This document shows positions 36,161-45,018 of a DNA stretch of 64,000 nucleotides, piece by piece. The DNA is from Agrobacterium vitis (GTDB taxonomy: Bacteria; Pseudomonadota; Alphaproteobacteria; Rhizobiales; Rhizobiaceae). The stretch is from the NCBI RefSeq assembly GCF_037039395.1, contig NZ_CP146242.1, forward strand, positions 3,235,001-3,299,000, given 5' to 3'. The translations under genes were made by a program, and so were the position numbers. The notes beneath the pieces are model-generated. The model saw only the letters and a program-made list of their open reading frames with translations. It had not been told where the DNA came from and did no database searches. Position 1 is the stretch's first letter; every line of letters begins with the position of its first letter.

Positions 36161-38167
36161 TCAATCCTTCAACCCGCCCAGCGGCTTTTTCAGGATACTC
36201 TCGCGCAAGCTCATGCCCGGCTCGCGCCGTGGCGGCACGGCGGGTGAGGGGGCAGCGGCAAACAGGGTTTGGGCATCCGGTTTGCGCAGGCCAGCATAGG
36301 CGCTGGCAGGGCGAAAGCCGGAGGCGGGTTCGGGGCGGGGTGCAGCGGGTGAGGTGCCAAGCTCTGTGCCGGGCAACATGTCGGGCCGGTAGGGCTCGAT
36401 GGGCGGGCTGGGCAGGATCGGGCGCGGCGCTTCCGGCGGCTCGAAGGTCGGGGCGCGGAATGGTTCGGCAAGTGGGGTGGTGATGGTCGGCTCAGGATTG
36501 GGAACGGGCGGCCTGTACGCTTCCGGCTCCGCTACACGATAGCTATGTTGAAAGCCTGAAATATCCGGTTCTGCGCTGGCGCGCATCCGCGAGATCACCT
36601 CGCTGAGGTCGATATTATCTGGCATGTCTTCAGAGGGAGCCAGCGTGCTGCCGCTGGCTTTGGGCAGGTGGCGTTGGTCCACCCGATCAAACCGCATGCG
36701 CATCGGCACGGCAATCGCTTCGCCAAAGGCAATCGCTTCGCCATTGCCTATCGAGGAAATGAAGCTGGTGGCGGAGATTGAGCTGTCGGGCAGGGCCTTG
36801 CGGATGATGGCCTGATCGCTGTCGTTGGAAAGCCGCATGGCAAAAACAGTCGAACATTGGGACAGGATGGTCTGGTCCAGCTCCCCCGGTCTCTGGGTGA
36901 TGATGCCGAGCGAGACGCCGTATTTGCGGCCTTCCTTGGCAATCCGCGCAATGGCCTGCCGGGTCGGGAAAAAGCCAAGGCTGGGGTCCGCTGGCACATA
37001 TCGATGCGCTTCCTCGCAGACCACCAGCATATGGATCGCGCCGTTCGACCAGAGCGCCAGCTCGAAGGCCATGCGGCAAAGGACCGATGCGACGGAATTG
37101 ACGATCTCGGATGGGATGCCGGCCAGCTGGAACGTGGAAATCGGCTTGCCATGGCCCGGCACGCGAAAGATATGCGCGACGGTTTCCATGATCGTATCGC
37201 TGATCGTGTTGCTGGAGAACATGAAGCGATAGCGCGGGTCGTTGACCGCCGACATGATCCGCATTTTCAGCGACCGCAGGGCGGGCTTTTCGTCGCGGCC
37301 TTCCAGTCTGCCGATCCGCTCGTCAATGGCGGCCAGCAGGTCCGACAGTCGGTAGGGAACAGGTGTGTCGGCGGTAAAGCCAGCCCGCTCGCTGCGGCGT
37401 GTCAGGCCTGATTCTGTGCCTTTAAAGGCGCGTTTGGCTTCCGGAATCAGGTCGCGCAAAACATCGAGTTCCTCGACCACGGCGGGTCTGCCCCGGTAGA
37501 GCACTTCGGTCAGTTCCTCGAGACGCATCAGCCAGAAGGGCAGGTCCAGCGTGTCGGTGTCGATCACCACGGCCTGGCTGCCAAAGGCTGCGGCAAATTC
37601 ATTATGGGGATCCAGGATCAGCACCCGCAGCTTGGGATCGGCGGCAATTGCCTTATGCAGCAGCAAGGACACGGCGGTGGATTTTCCAACGCCGGTAGAG
37701 CCGACCACGGCGAAATGCTTGGAGAGCATGGAAGGGATATGGATGGTGGCGTCGATGGAATCGTCCTGGCTCAAGCGCCCGATCTTGCAACTGCCGCCTT
37801 CTTTCGAATCGTAGATCCGCTTCAGGTCGGCGACGCGGATGCGGTGGGCAACGGCGCCAAGATAGGGATATTGAGTAATGCCTGAGGTAAAAACTTCGCT
37901 GCCATCCGGCCCCCGGCAGACCTCGCCCATCAGCTCGACATCGACGATGAAGCCGTTATCTTTATCTTCGCTCCACAGGCCGGTTTCGGTGCGCATGGCA
38001 TAGACCAGCGCGACGACACGGTTTTCCTCGACGGTAATGGAAATCAGCCGCCCGACAGACCAGAGCGACGTCAGGTCGGTGCCGCCTTCCTGGGCGGTAG
38101 CGGCAATCGTGGCGCGTGCGCCATTGCAGGCAACCACACGGCCAAGAAAACGATTGCCGGGGGTCAT
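36161..38167 (-). CDS. HerA-like ATPase (DUF87), with disordered proline-rich tail
   Basis: A 668-residue ATPase of the HerA/FtsK superfamily. A small beta-barrel HAS-like domain (about residues 1-125) precedes the ATPase domain with Walker A VGSTGVGKST (about 155-164), LRVLILDPHNEF, Walker B LVVCEEAHRYVP and the motor-type TQRPGELDQTILSQCSTVFAMRLSND. The last about 140 residues are Pro-rich and disordered, ending SLRESILKKPLGGLKD. HerA ATPases pump DNA, often with a NurA nuclease or in defence systems, but no nuclease partner lies beside this one. The ATG at 38167 is chosen; a TTG at 38242 is in frame. Confidence 0.85.
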   Translation of the reverse strand: MTPGNRFLGRVVACNGARATIAATAQEGGTDLTSLWSVGRLISITVEENRVVALVYAMRTETGLWSEDKDNGFIVDVELMGEVCRGPDGSEVFTSGITQYPYLGAVAHRIRVADLKRIYDSKEGGSCKIGRLSQDDSIDATIHIPSMLSKHFAVVGSTGVGKSTAVSLLLHKAIAADPKLRVLILDPHNEFAAAFGSQAVVIDTDTLDLPFWLMRLEELTEVLYRGRPAVVEELDVLRDLIPEAKRAFKGTESGLTRRSERAGFTADTPVPYRLSDLLAAIDERIGRLEGRDEKPALRSLKMRIMSAVNDPRYRFMFSSNTISDTIMETVAHIFRVPGHGKPISTFQLAGIPSEIVNSVASVLCRMAFELALWSNGAIHMLVVCEEAHRYVPADPSLGFFPTRQAIARIAKEGRKYGVSLGIITQRPGELDQTILSQCSTVFAMRLSNDSDQAIIRKALPDSSISATSFISSIGNGEAIAFGEAIAVPMRMRFDRVDQRHLPKASGSTLAPSEDMPDNIDLSEVISRMRASAEPDISGFQHSYRVAEPEAYRPPVPNPEPTITTPLAEPFRAPTFEPPEAPRPILPSPPIEPYRPDMLPGTELGTSPAAPRPEPASGFRPASAYAGLRKPDAQTLFAAAPSPAVPPRREPGMSLRESILKKPLGGLKD

Positions 38168-38427
38168 CTGGTCACGGCGATCCTGCCCGGCGGATGGGGT
38201 GGAAAGAGCGGAGCCAGGAAATGGAAGATCAGGGTTTTGCAAAAGGCGCTCATCTGTGATGGACCGGGGACGGCAAAAGATTGGGCTGGCAAAAGATCGG
38301 TTGGCAAAGGGACCGACCAGCGATGGTAGCCGCCTGCTGTTAAGATCCGGTATATCGTCTTGTCGGCAAGACGGGCGCAGATGCTTCGAAAATGTGCGCC
38401 TCCTGCCGCATTTGCAGGCTTTTTGCC

Positions 38428-38457
38428 GTTGACGCTTGCTGTCAGACTGGCTATCAC
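38428..38457 (+). promoter_or_regulatory. candidate promoter of the ilvIH leader
   Basis: TTGACG (38429-38434), a 17-base spacer and TATCAC (38452-38457) match the rhizobial housekeeping promoter layout. Transcription would begin near 38464-38465, at the leader-peptide ATG itself, so the leader peptide would be read from a leaderless message. Confidence 0.6.
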
Positions 38458-38464
38458 TTTGCCC

Positions 38465-38521
38465 ATGATCAATTTTAACATTCTTCTCGTGGTGGGTACG
38501 CGCATGGGCATGACGGTGTGA
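38465..38521 (+). CDS. ilvIH attenuator leader peptide
   Basis: An 18-codon frame, MINFNILLVVGTRMGMTV, ending in TGA at 38519-38521. Residues 6-10 are Ile-Leu-Leu-Val-Val, exactly the three branched-chain amino acids whose synthesis the downstream operon starts. It has no ribosome site, but the predicted start of transcription coincides with its ATG. When charged branched-chain tRNAs are scarce, the ribosome should stall in this run and change the folding of the leader. It is too short for routine gene calling. Function is inferred from the classic ilv attenuator design. Confidence 0.85.
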   Translation: MINFNILLVVGTRMGMTV

Positions 38522-38579
38522 CCGTCAGGCAATAGCCTCCCATGCGCGACAGACAGGCTCCTTCCAGGGGCCTTTTTTT
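38499..38579 (+). promoter_or_regulatory. ilvIH transcription attenuator (pause hairpin, antiterminator, terminator)
   Basis: Segment 1, CGCGCATGGG (38499-38508), pairs perfectly with segment 2, CCCATGCGCG (38539-38548), enclosing a second perfect hairpin TGACGGT-GTG-ACCGTCA (38511-38527). The terminator is AGGCTCC (38555-38561), loop TTCCA, GGGGCCT (38567-38573), then a T run to 38579. AGCCT (38534-38538) can instead pair with AGGCT (38555-38559), breaking the terminator stem. A ribosome stalled on the Ile/Leu/Val codons would cover segment 1 and free segment 2 to form this antiterminator. Confidence 0.85.
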
Positions 38580-38629
38580 ATGGCCAAAATCACGATAACA
38601 GCAGCATTCGGGAAATATCGGGAGCAGAC

Positions 38630-40408
38630 ATGACTGGCACAGATAACAGGATGACCGGCGCGGAAATTGTTTTGAAGGCGCTGAAGGATAATGGGGTCGA
38701 GCATATATTCGGCTATCCTGGCGGCGCTGTGCTGCCGATCTATGACGAAATCTTCCAGCAGGACGAGATCCAGCACATTCTCGTGCGTCATGAGCAGGGT
38801 GCAGGCCATGCAGCCGAAGGCTATGCCCGCTCCACCGGCAAGGCAGGCGTCATGCTGGTCACGTCCGGCCCTGGCGCCACCAATGCCGTCACGCCCTTGC
38901 AGGACGCTCTGATGGACAGCATTCCGCTGGTCTGCCTGTCCGGCCAGGTGCCGACCACGCTGATTGGCTCGGATGCGTTCCAGGAATGCGACACGGTCGG
39001 TATTACTCGTCCCTGCACCAAGCACAATTGGCTGGTCAAGGACGTCAACGATCTGGCCCGGGTCATTCATGAAGCCTTCCGTATTGCCCAGACGGGGCGT
39101 CCCGGCCCTGTCGTCGTCGATATTCCGAAGGACGTGCAATTTGCCACCGGCACTTATACGCCGCCGGAAAACCATACGATCCAGCGCAGCTACCAGCCGA
39201 AAATGCAGGGCGATTCCAAGGCGATCCAGGCCGCAGTCGAGCTGATGGCCAGCGCCCGGCGTCCGGTGATCTATTCGGGTGGCGGTGTGGTCAATTCCGG
39301 CCCGGAAGCCTCCAAGCTGCTGCGCGAACTGGTCAGCCTCACCGATTTTCCGATCACCTCGACCCTGATGGGCCTGGGCAGCTATCCGGCATCGGGCGAG
39401 AACTGGCTGGGCATGCTGGGCATGCACGGCTCCTATGAAGCCAATATGGCCATGCATGATTGCGACGTGATGGTCTGTATCGGCGCGCGGTTCGATGACC
39501 GCATTACCGGCCGTCTCAATGCGTTTTCGCCCAATTCCAAGAAGATCCATATCGATATCGATCCGTCTTCGATCAACAAGACGGTGCGCGTCGATATTCC
39601 GATCACCGGCGACATCGCCCATGTTCTGGAAGACATGGTGCGTCAATGGCGGGCGCTGGCGAAAAAGCCGGATGCGGCCCAGACGGCGGAATGGAAGGCC
39701 AGCGTTGCCGGTTGGAAGGCGCGCAAGTCCTTCTCCTATACGCCGTCCAAGGATGTGATCATGCCGCAATACGCCATCGAGCGGTTGTCGGCGCTGACGC
39801 TGGGTCACGACACCTATATCACGACAGAGGTTGGCCAGCACCAGATGTGGGCAGCGCAGTATTTCGGTTTCGAACAGCCGAACCGCTGGATGACGTCGGG
39901 CGGTCTCGGCACGATGGGCTATGGTTTCCCGGCGGCGATTGGCGTGCAGATCGCCCATCCGGAAAGCCTGGTCATCGACATTGCCGGCGATGCCTCAATC
40001 CAGATGTGCATTCAGGAAATGTCCTGCGCCGTGCAATATAACGCGGCGGTGAAGATCTTCATTCTCAACAACCAGTATATGGGCATGGTGCGCCAGTGGC
40101 AGCAGCTGCTGCATGGCAACCGGCTGTCCAACTCCTACACCGAAGCCATGCCTGATTTCGTCAAACTGGCGGAAGCCTATGGCGCGGTCGGCATCCGCTG
40201 TGAAAAGCCGGATGAGCTGGATGATGCGATCCTGGAGATGATCAACGTCAAGAAGCCTGTCATCTTCGATTGCCGCGTGGCGAACCTCGCCAATTGCTTC
40301 CCGATGATCCCATCGGGCAAGGCGCATAACGAAATGCTGTTGCCGGACGAGGCGACGGACGATGCGGTGGCAACGGCCATCGATGCCAAGGGCCGTCAGC
40401 TCGTTTAA
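38630..40408 (+). CDS. ilvI: acetolactate synthase, large (catalytic) subunit
   Basis: A 592-residue thiamine-diphosphate enzyme that makes acetolactate or acetohydroxybutyrate, the first common step to valine, leucine and isoleucine. It has the catalytic Glu region HILVRHEQGAGHAAEGYARSTGK (about residues 45-67), the PGATNAVTPLQDALMDSIPLV block, FAD-region residues and the ThDP motif beginning IAGDASIQMCIQEM and ending in LNNQYMGMVRQWQ. It begins 51 bases after the attenuator terminator with a GGAG ribosome site, and ilvH follows after 20 bases. Confidence 0.97.
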   Translation: MTGTDNRMTGAEIVLKALKDNGVEHIFGYPGGAVLPIYDEIFQQDEIQHILVRHEQGAGHAAEGYARSTGKAGVMLVTSGPGATNAVTPLQDALMDSIPLVCLSGQVPTTLIGSDAFQECDTVGITRPCTKHNWLVKDVNDLARVIHEAFRIAQTGRPGPVVVDIPKDVQFATGTYTPPENHTIQRSYQPKMQGDSKAIQAAVELMASARRPVIYSGGGVVNSGPEASKLLRELVSLTDFPITSTLMGLGSYPASGENWLGMLGMHGSYEANMAMHDCDVMVCIGARFDDRITGRLNAFSPNSKKIHIDIDPSSINKTVRVDIPITGDIAHVLEDMVRQWRALAKKPDAAQTAEWKASVAGWKARKSFSYTPSKDVIMPQYAIERLSALTLGHDTYITTEVGQHQMWAAQYFGFEQPNRWMTSGGLGTMGYGFPAAIGVQIAHPESLVIDIAGDASIQMCIQEMSCAVQYNAAVKIFILNNQYMGMVRQWQQLLHGNRLSNSYTEAMPDFVKLAEAYGAVGIRCEKPDELDDAILEMINVKKPVIFDCRVANLANCFPMIPSGKAHNEMLLPDEATDDAVATAIDAKGRQLV

Positions 40409-40428
40409 CCCCAGGAGGAGCAAGAGTT

Positions 40429-41001
40429 ATGAACGCACACCTACAACCGACCGGTTCGGCTTATTTCATCTCCCCGGAAACTGCGGCCGTCGAGAATCAT
40501 ACGCTTTCGGTGCTGGTCGATAACGAGCCGGGCGTTCTCGCCCGTGTCATCGGCCTGTTTTCCGGGCGCGGCTACAATATCGAAAGCCTGACCGTCTCGG
40601 AAACCGAGCATGAGGCGCATCTGTCGCGCATCACCATCGTGACGCGTGGCACGCCACTGGTGCTGGAGCAGATCAAGGCGCAGCTGGAGCGGATCGTACC
40701 GGTCCACCGGGTGCTGGATTTGACGGTGCGCGCCCGCCAGCTCGGCCAGGAGCGGCCAATCGAGCGGGAAGTGGCATTGGTCAAAGTGGTATCGACCGGC
40801 GAAATGCGGGCCGAAACGCTACGGCTGGCCGATGCTTTCCACGCCAAGGTGGTGGATGCCACGGTCGATCACTTCATCTTCGAGATCACCGGAAAATCCT
40901 CGAAGATCGATCAGTTCGTGTCGATCATGAAGCCGCTGGGGCTGAACGAAGTCTGCCGCACTGGCATCGCCGCGATGAACCGTGGTTCGCAGGGCATGTA
41001 A
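40429..41001 (+). CDS. ilvH: acetolactate synthase, small (regulatory) subunit
   Basis: A 190-residue regulatory subunit. An N-terminal ACT domain (about residues 24-98: HTLSVLVDNEPGVLARVIGLFSGRGYNIESL) binds valine and gives feedback inhibition; the C-terminal domain (about 105-180) contains RPIEREVALVKV and FHAKVVDATVDHFIFEITGK. It enhances and controls the ilvI product. A strong AGGAGGAGC site sits upstream of the ATG at 40429. Co-transcribed with ilvI and thus under the same attenuator. A 10-bp stem follows at 41021-41052 without a U-tract. Confidence 0.97.
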   Translation: MNAHLQPTGSAYFISPETAAVENHTLSVLVDNEPGVLARVIGLFSGRGYNIESLTVSETEHEAHLSRITIVTRGTPLVLEQIKAQLERIVPVHRVLDLTVRARQLGQERPIEREVALVKVVSTGEMRAETLRLADAFHAKVVDATVDHFIFEITGKSSKIDQFVSIMKPLGLNEVCRTGIAAMNRGSQGM

Positions 41002-41183
41002 CCGCCAAAGCCAAATTGCCGACCGCTCGAGATGAAGTGATATCGAGCGGTCGCAAACCGGTATTACCATCGGCTTTGCTGGTAGATCTGAAATACACGG
41101 CAATGTGATTTTAAGTTCGCTGCCCTGATTTGAACAAAAGTGCTAATGGCGCGTTAACGGCTTACCAAACACGGGAGCCTGCC

Positions 41184-41498
41184 ATGAAAGCAGCAACAGT
41201 CATTATTCTTATCGCATCCTTGTCTCTTCCGGCTGGTCTTGCGGCAAAGGGACTTGTTGAACGCCAAATACCTTCGGCGTCTTTTGTCAGTGCATCACCG
41301 GAGACGGACTCTCCTTTCATGGAGATCAAGCTACCCAAGACCTCGCGTCTTCCCCTCGAGCATCAGGCGCCCCATGACGAGCAAAGCGCGCTCGGCGATG
41401 ATGCTTCTAGCGAATGGGCGCTGGATTGCTACGATGCCTATGGTTCAGATGGTGAGGCCGCCAGCCAGGTAAGCTTGCAGGCCTGTTTGAAGGGCTGA
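41184..41498 (+). CDS. small secreted hypothetical protein
   Basis: A 104-residue protein with a signal peptide (MKAATVIILIASLSLPAGLAA, cleavage near residue 21). The mature part is hydrophilic and acidic toward the C-terminus, with two cysteines (ALDCYD and LQACLKG) that could form one disulfide. The ATG at 41184 has a GGGAG site 7 bases upstream. No family recognised. It lies between ilvH and a convergent aldo/keto reductase gene. Confidence 0.7.
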   Translation: MKAATVIILIASLSLPAGLAAKGLVERQIPSASFVSASPETDSPFMEIKLPKTSRLPLEHQAPHDEQSALGDDASSEWALDCYDAYGSDGEAASQVSLQACLKG

Positions 41499-41516
41499 TA
41501 GGAAAAACCGCGCAGT

Positions 41517-42362
41517 TCACAGCAATTCCAACGGCTGCTTGCGTTGCGGCGGTGGAAATGCAGCATCGAGCCGCGCCAGATCTTCGTCCGTCAGTTCGAT
41601 TTCAATAGAGCCGAGATTTTCGTCCAGCCGGGTTCGGTTTGCAGTCTTGGGGATCGGCAGCACGTTGTCGCGCTCAAGCAGGAAAGCAAGCGCCACTTGG
41701 GCAGGCGTTGCCTGATTGGCCTTTGCCACCTGGATCAGCGTGGGGTGTTTGAGTAGTCGTCCCTGCTCAATCGGCGAATATGCCATAATGGCGATGCCGC
41801 GCTCCTGACACCAGGGCAGTAGATCATATTCCACGCCACGGCGGCTCAGATTGTAGAGGATCTGGTTGGCCTGGCAGTTTGCGCCATTTTCGACGGCAAA
41901 CAATTCCTCCATATCATCGACATCAAAATTCGAGACGCCCCAGGCTTTGATTTTGCCCTGACGTTTCAATGTCTCAAATGCATCGACCGTGTCCGCCAAC
42001 GGGTGTTCGCCGCGCCAGTGCAGCAGATAGAGATCGAGGCAGTCGGTGCCGAGCCGTTTGAGGCTCCCTTCACAAGCGCTCATCGTGCCCTCTCGGCTGG
42101 CGTTCCATGGCGCGACTTTCGAGACCAGATAGGTTTCGTTGCGTCGTGTTTTCAGGGCTCGCCCGATAATGCGTTCAGTGCTGCCATCTCCATATTTTTC
42201 AGCGGTGTCGATCACTGTCATGCCGAGATCGAGGGCATGGTTTATGGCGGCAATTTCATCTTTTTCCGCGGCCGAATTCTCACCCATCATCCAGGTGCCA
42301 AGGCCAGGTGCTGGCACGATTTGGCCGGAAGGCAGGGTAATCGTCGGAAGGGTATCGTTCAT
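41517..42362 (-). CDS. aldo/keto reductase
   Basis: A 281-residue NADPH-dependent oxidoreductase with a TIM-barrel fold. The catalytic tetrad residues are visible in [25 protein letters not shown] (Asp and Tyr, about residues 48-72), [10 protein letters not shown] (Lys, about 80-89) and [12 protein letters not shown] (His, about 112-123). The C-terminal cofactor loop reads [28 protein letters not shown]. Substrate unknown. A GGGAGAA ribosome site precedes the ATG at 42362. It is divergent from the LysE-type exporter 149 bases away. Confidence 0.92.
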   Translation of the reverse strand: MNDTLPTITLPSGQIVPAPGLGTWMMGENSAAEKDEIAAINHALDLGMTVIDTAEKYGDGSTERIIGRALKTRRNETYLVSKVAPWNASREGTMSACEGSLKRLGTDCLDLYLLHWRGEHPLADTVDAFETLKRQGKIKAWGVSNFDVDDMEELFAVENGANCQANQILYNLSRRGVEYDLLPWCQERGIAIMAYSPIEQGRLLKHPTLIQVAKANQATPAQVALAFLLERDNVLPIPKTANRTRLDENLGSIEIELTDEDLARLDAAFPPPQRKQPLELL

Positions 42363-42511
42363 GATCGTTCTCCCAAAGTGTTCGGTCAGGATAGCAGCGT
42401 GGTTGGAACGGGCAAGTTGGGAACTGTAAATGATGTCACCGATACAATCTGCTGATGGACGGAGATGATAGGTCAGCTATATTGACCTACTGTTGAACCG
42501 GAACCATTTTC

Positions 42512-43105
42512 ATGACACCCGAAACGCTTGTCGCCTTGATCCTTTTTGCGTTCACCACGTCGATTACGCCGGGACCGAACAATATGATGCTGTTTGCGTC
42601 AGGGGTAAATTTTGGCTTTCTGCGGACTGTGCCGCATATGCTTGGCATTGGTGCTGGCTTTTTCACGCTGTTGATTGGCGTTGGCCTGGGGTTGGGCGCC
42701 TTGCTTGCAGCAGTGCCCGTGCTGTATCACGGGCTGAAAATTGCCGGTGGTCTCTATCTGCTGTGGATTGCCTGGAAGATCGGCTCATCACGCAGCCTCA
42801 GCGAAGGCAAGGCGCAGGCCGCGCCGATGTCCTTTCTCGCCGCAGCGGGTTTTCAATGGATCAATCCCAAGGCCTGGGTCATGGCCGTCACGGCGATGGC
42901 GACCTATACCAATCCGGAATTCTATTGGTTCACGGTCTTTCTGGTCGGCCTGGTATTTGCGCTGGTAAATGTGCCGAGCGTCTCGGCCTGGGCGGGATTC
43001 GGTTCAGTGCTGCGGGAATGGCTGTCCGATCCGGTGCGGTTGAAGTGGTTCAATATCGCCATGGCCTTGCTGCTGGTCGTAAGCCTGTGGCCTATGCTGG
43101 CATAA
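42512..43105 (+). CDS. LysE family amino-acid/metabolite exporter
   Basis: A 197-residue membrane protein with five to six hydrophobic segments. Family hallmarks are SITPGPNNMMLFASGVNFGFLRTVPHMLGI (about residues 17-46) and GFQWINPKAWVMAVTAMATY (about 113-132). LysE/RhtB proteins export lysine, threonine, homoserine lactone or similar solutes; the substrate here is unknown. The ribosome site is weak. It ends 48 bases before the RecD-like gene on the same strand. Confidence 0.9.
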   Translation: MTPETLVALILFAFTTSITPGPNNMMLFASGVNFGFLRTVPHMLGIGAGFFTLLIGVGLGLGALLAAVPVLYHGLKIAGGLYLLWIAWKIGSSRSLSEGKAQAAPMSFLAAAGFQWINPKAWVMAVTAMATYTNPEFYWFTVFLVGLVFALVNVPSVSAWAGFGSVLREWLSDPVRLKWFNIAMALLLVVSLWPMLA

Positions 43106-43153
43106 AACGCTTTGTTCTTGCTTTTGCCCTGCGAATCCGCGCATTTCCTCGCT

Positions 43154-44284
43154 ATGGAATTTGCACCTCAACAAGATGAAGCTCTCAAGGCCGTTGCCAA
43201 ATGGCTGAAGGAGGGGAAGACACCGGTTTTCCGTCTGTTCGGCTATGCCGGAACCGGCAAGACTACGCTTGCCCGGCATTTTGCCGAGAATGTCGATGGG
43301 GATGTGTTGTTTGCAGCCTTTACCGGCAAGGCGGCGCAGGTCTTGCGCTCGCGCGGGGCGACGACGGCGCGCACCATTCACTCGCTGATCTATCGTCCGC
43401 GAGGCGAAGAGGAAGTGTCGGACGAGGAAACCGGCAAGACCTCGATGACGCCGATGTTTTCCGTCAACCGGCAAAGCCCGGTGGCCAAGGCCGCCCTGAT
43501 CGTCATCGACGAATGCTCAATGGTCGATGAGCAGCTTGGCCGTGACCTGATGAGCTTTGGCACGCCGATCCTTGTCCTGGGCGATCCGGGCCAGTTGCCG
43601 CCAGTCACCGGCGGCGGGTTCTTTACTGAGCAGGAGCCGGATTATCTGCTGACGGATATTCATCGCCAGGCGCGTGACAATCCGATCATCCAGCTCGCCA
43701 TGCAGATCCGCGAAGGCAAGGAAATCATGCATGGCGATTACGGCAGCACGGCGCGGGTGATTTCCAAGAATGAGGTGACCCAGGATCTGGTGCTGAATTG
43801 CGATCAGGTTCTGGTTGGCACCAACAAGACCCGGCGGCGCTATAACAAGCGGCTGCGTGAGTTGAAGGGCTTTACCGCCGATTACCCGCAATCGGGCGAC
43901 AAACTGGTCTGCCTGCGCAACGATCAGGTCAAGGGTCTGCTGAACGGCTCGCTCTGGCAGGTGATGACCTCGTCGCGGGAGACGGTGAAACCCGGCATGA
44001 ACCTGCTGATCAAGCCGGAAGACGACGACATGGATCGCGGTGCGGCCAAGATCAAGCTGCTGAAAGCAGCCTTCGAAGACGTCGAGACTGAAATTCCCTG
44101 GACGACGCGCAAACGCTATGACGAGTTCGATTATGGTTATGCGCTGACGGTGCATAAGGCCCAGGGCTCGCAGTGGAACAATGTCGTGCTGTTTGATGAA
44201 AGCTGGGCGTTTCGTGATACGCGCGAACGGTGGCTCTATACCGCCGTAACCCGTGCGGCGGAGACGCTGACCATTGTCCGGTAA
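43154..44284 (+). CDS. RecD-like ATP-dependent DNA helicase (SF1B)
   Basis: A 376-residue helicase of the RecD/TraA-like AAA_30 group, shorter than RecD2 because it lacks the long N-terminal domain. Motif I LFGYAGTGKTTLARHFA (about residues 25-41), motif Ia FTGKAAQVLRSRG, motif II IVIDECSMVD (about 116-125), motif III LGDPGQLPPVTGG and the C-terminal UvrD_C_2 motif YALTVHKAQGSQWNNVVLFDES with YTAVTRAAETL are all seen. It likely acts in DNA repair. The start at 43154 is chosen from the family pattern; no clear ribosome site. Confidence 0.88.
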   Translation: MEFAPQQDEALKAVAKWLKEGKTPVFRLFGYAGTGKTTLARHFAENVDGDVLFAAFTGKAAQVLRSRGATTARTIHSLIYRPRGEEEVSDEETGKTSMTPMFSVNRQSPVAKAALIVIDECSMVDEQLGRDLMSFGTPILVLGDPGQLPPVTGGGFFTEQEPDYLLTDIHRQARDNPIIQLAMQIREGKEIMHGDYGSTARVISKNEVTQDLVLNCDQVLVGTNKTRRRYNKRLRELKGFTADYPQSGDKLVCLRNDQVKGLLNGSLWQVMTSSRETVKPGMNLLIKPEDDDMDRGAAKIKLLKAAFEDVETEIPWTTRKRYDEFDYGYALTVHKAQGSQWNNVVLFDESWAFRDTRERWLYTAVTRAAETLTIVR

Positions 44285-44325
44285 GGGGCGTACGGTAAGG
44301 GGCGTGCGCTAAGCGGTCGGCTTTT

Positions 44326-45018
44326 CTAATTGGCGACGATGCCCAGCAGAACCGCTTTTGCCACTGCCTGGAACCGGTTTGTCGCCTGGACCTTGCGCAT
44401 AATGCTGGCTTCCAGCGCAATCACGGCTTCAAAGGTCATTTGCATGGTTCGCGCCACCCGCACCTGGGTATAGCCTTCCGCCATCAGCGACAGGCATTGA
44501 TGCTCCAGTTCGGTCAGATCTATGCCATGGCGCAGTGGCGGCATCTCTGTCTCGCTCTGGTCATCTTCACGGGTGAGAAGGCTGTTGATCTGCTCGATCT
44601 GGCGAAACATCATCGATTGCGATGCAATCAATTCCCGTTTTCGTGCCTCCAGCGCCGCGTTGAGAAGCTCATTGGCCTGCGCCTGAGAGAGGGTGCCGTT
44701 CAATTCGGCAAACAGGTCCTGAATGGCGGCAATCGGCATGCCGATCTCCCGGCAGGTGTTGATCAGGGCCATGCGGATAATGTCTCGATGATAATAGACC
44801 CGCATCAGCCCCATGCGGCTTGAGGAGAGGAGATTTTTTTCCTCATAAAAATGCAGGGTCCTGTGGGTGACGCCAAACAGATTGGCCATTTCGGAAATTG
44901 CCACCGGCTCCGGTGGTAGATCCTCGGGCAAAGGCAGATCCGGCATCATGGCAAGACCTGCTTTCAGGGTGGGAGTGATGGATCCGGTAACGTCAAGAAA
45001 GTCGGGTTGGCCTGCCAT
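44326..45018 (-). CDS. MerR-type regulator with C-terminal LuxR-like helix-turn-helix
   Basis: A 230-residue regulator. After a 35-residue leader, a MerR DNA-binding domain (EPVAISEMANLFGVTHRTLHFYEEKNLLSSSRMGLMRVYYHRDI, about residues 36-80) and coiled-coil segment follow. The C-terminal 60 residues (DLTELEHQCLSLMAEGYTQVRVARTMQMTFEAVIALEASIMRKV) look like a LuxR/GerE helix-turn-helix. Two DNA-binding domains in one chain is unusual for MerR proteins. The ATG at 45018 has an AAGGGGGA site. Convergent with the RecD-like gene; no linked target is obvious. Confidence 0.82.
   Translation of the reverse strand: MAGQPDFLDVTGSITPTLKAGLAMMPDLPLPEDLPPEPVAISEMANLFGVTHRTLHFYEEKNLLSSSRMGLMRVYYHRDIIRMALINTCREIGMPIAAIQDLFAELNGTLSQAQANELLNAALEARKRELIASQSMMFRQIEQINSLLTREDDQSETEMPPLRHGIDLTELEHQCLSLMAEGYTQVRVARTMQMTFEAVIALEASIMRKVQATNRFQAVAKAVLLGIVAN

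Noticed and set aside
38525..39958. Open frame (477 codons) antisense to ilvI
   Set aside because: It covers the attenuator terminator and ilvI, both of which are well supported on the other strand.
41021..41052. 10-bp perfect stem GACCGCTCGA/TCGAGCGGTC after ilvH considered as an intrinsic terminator
   Set aside because: No U-tract follows on either strand. The stem may still matter, but I cannot call it a terminator.
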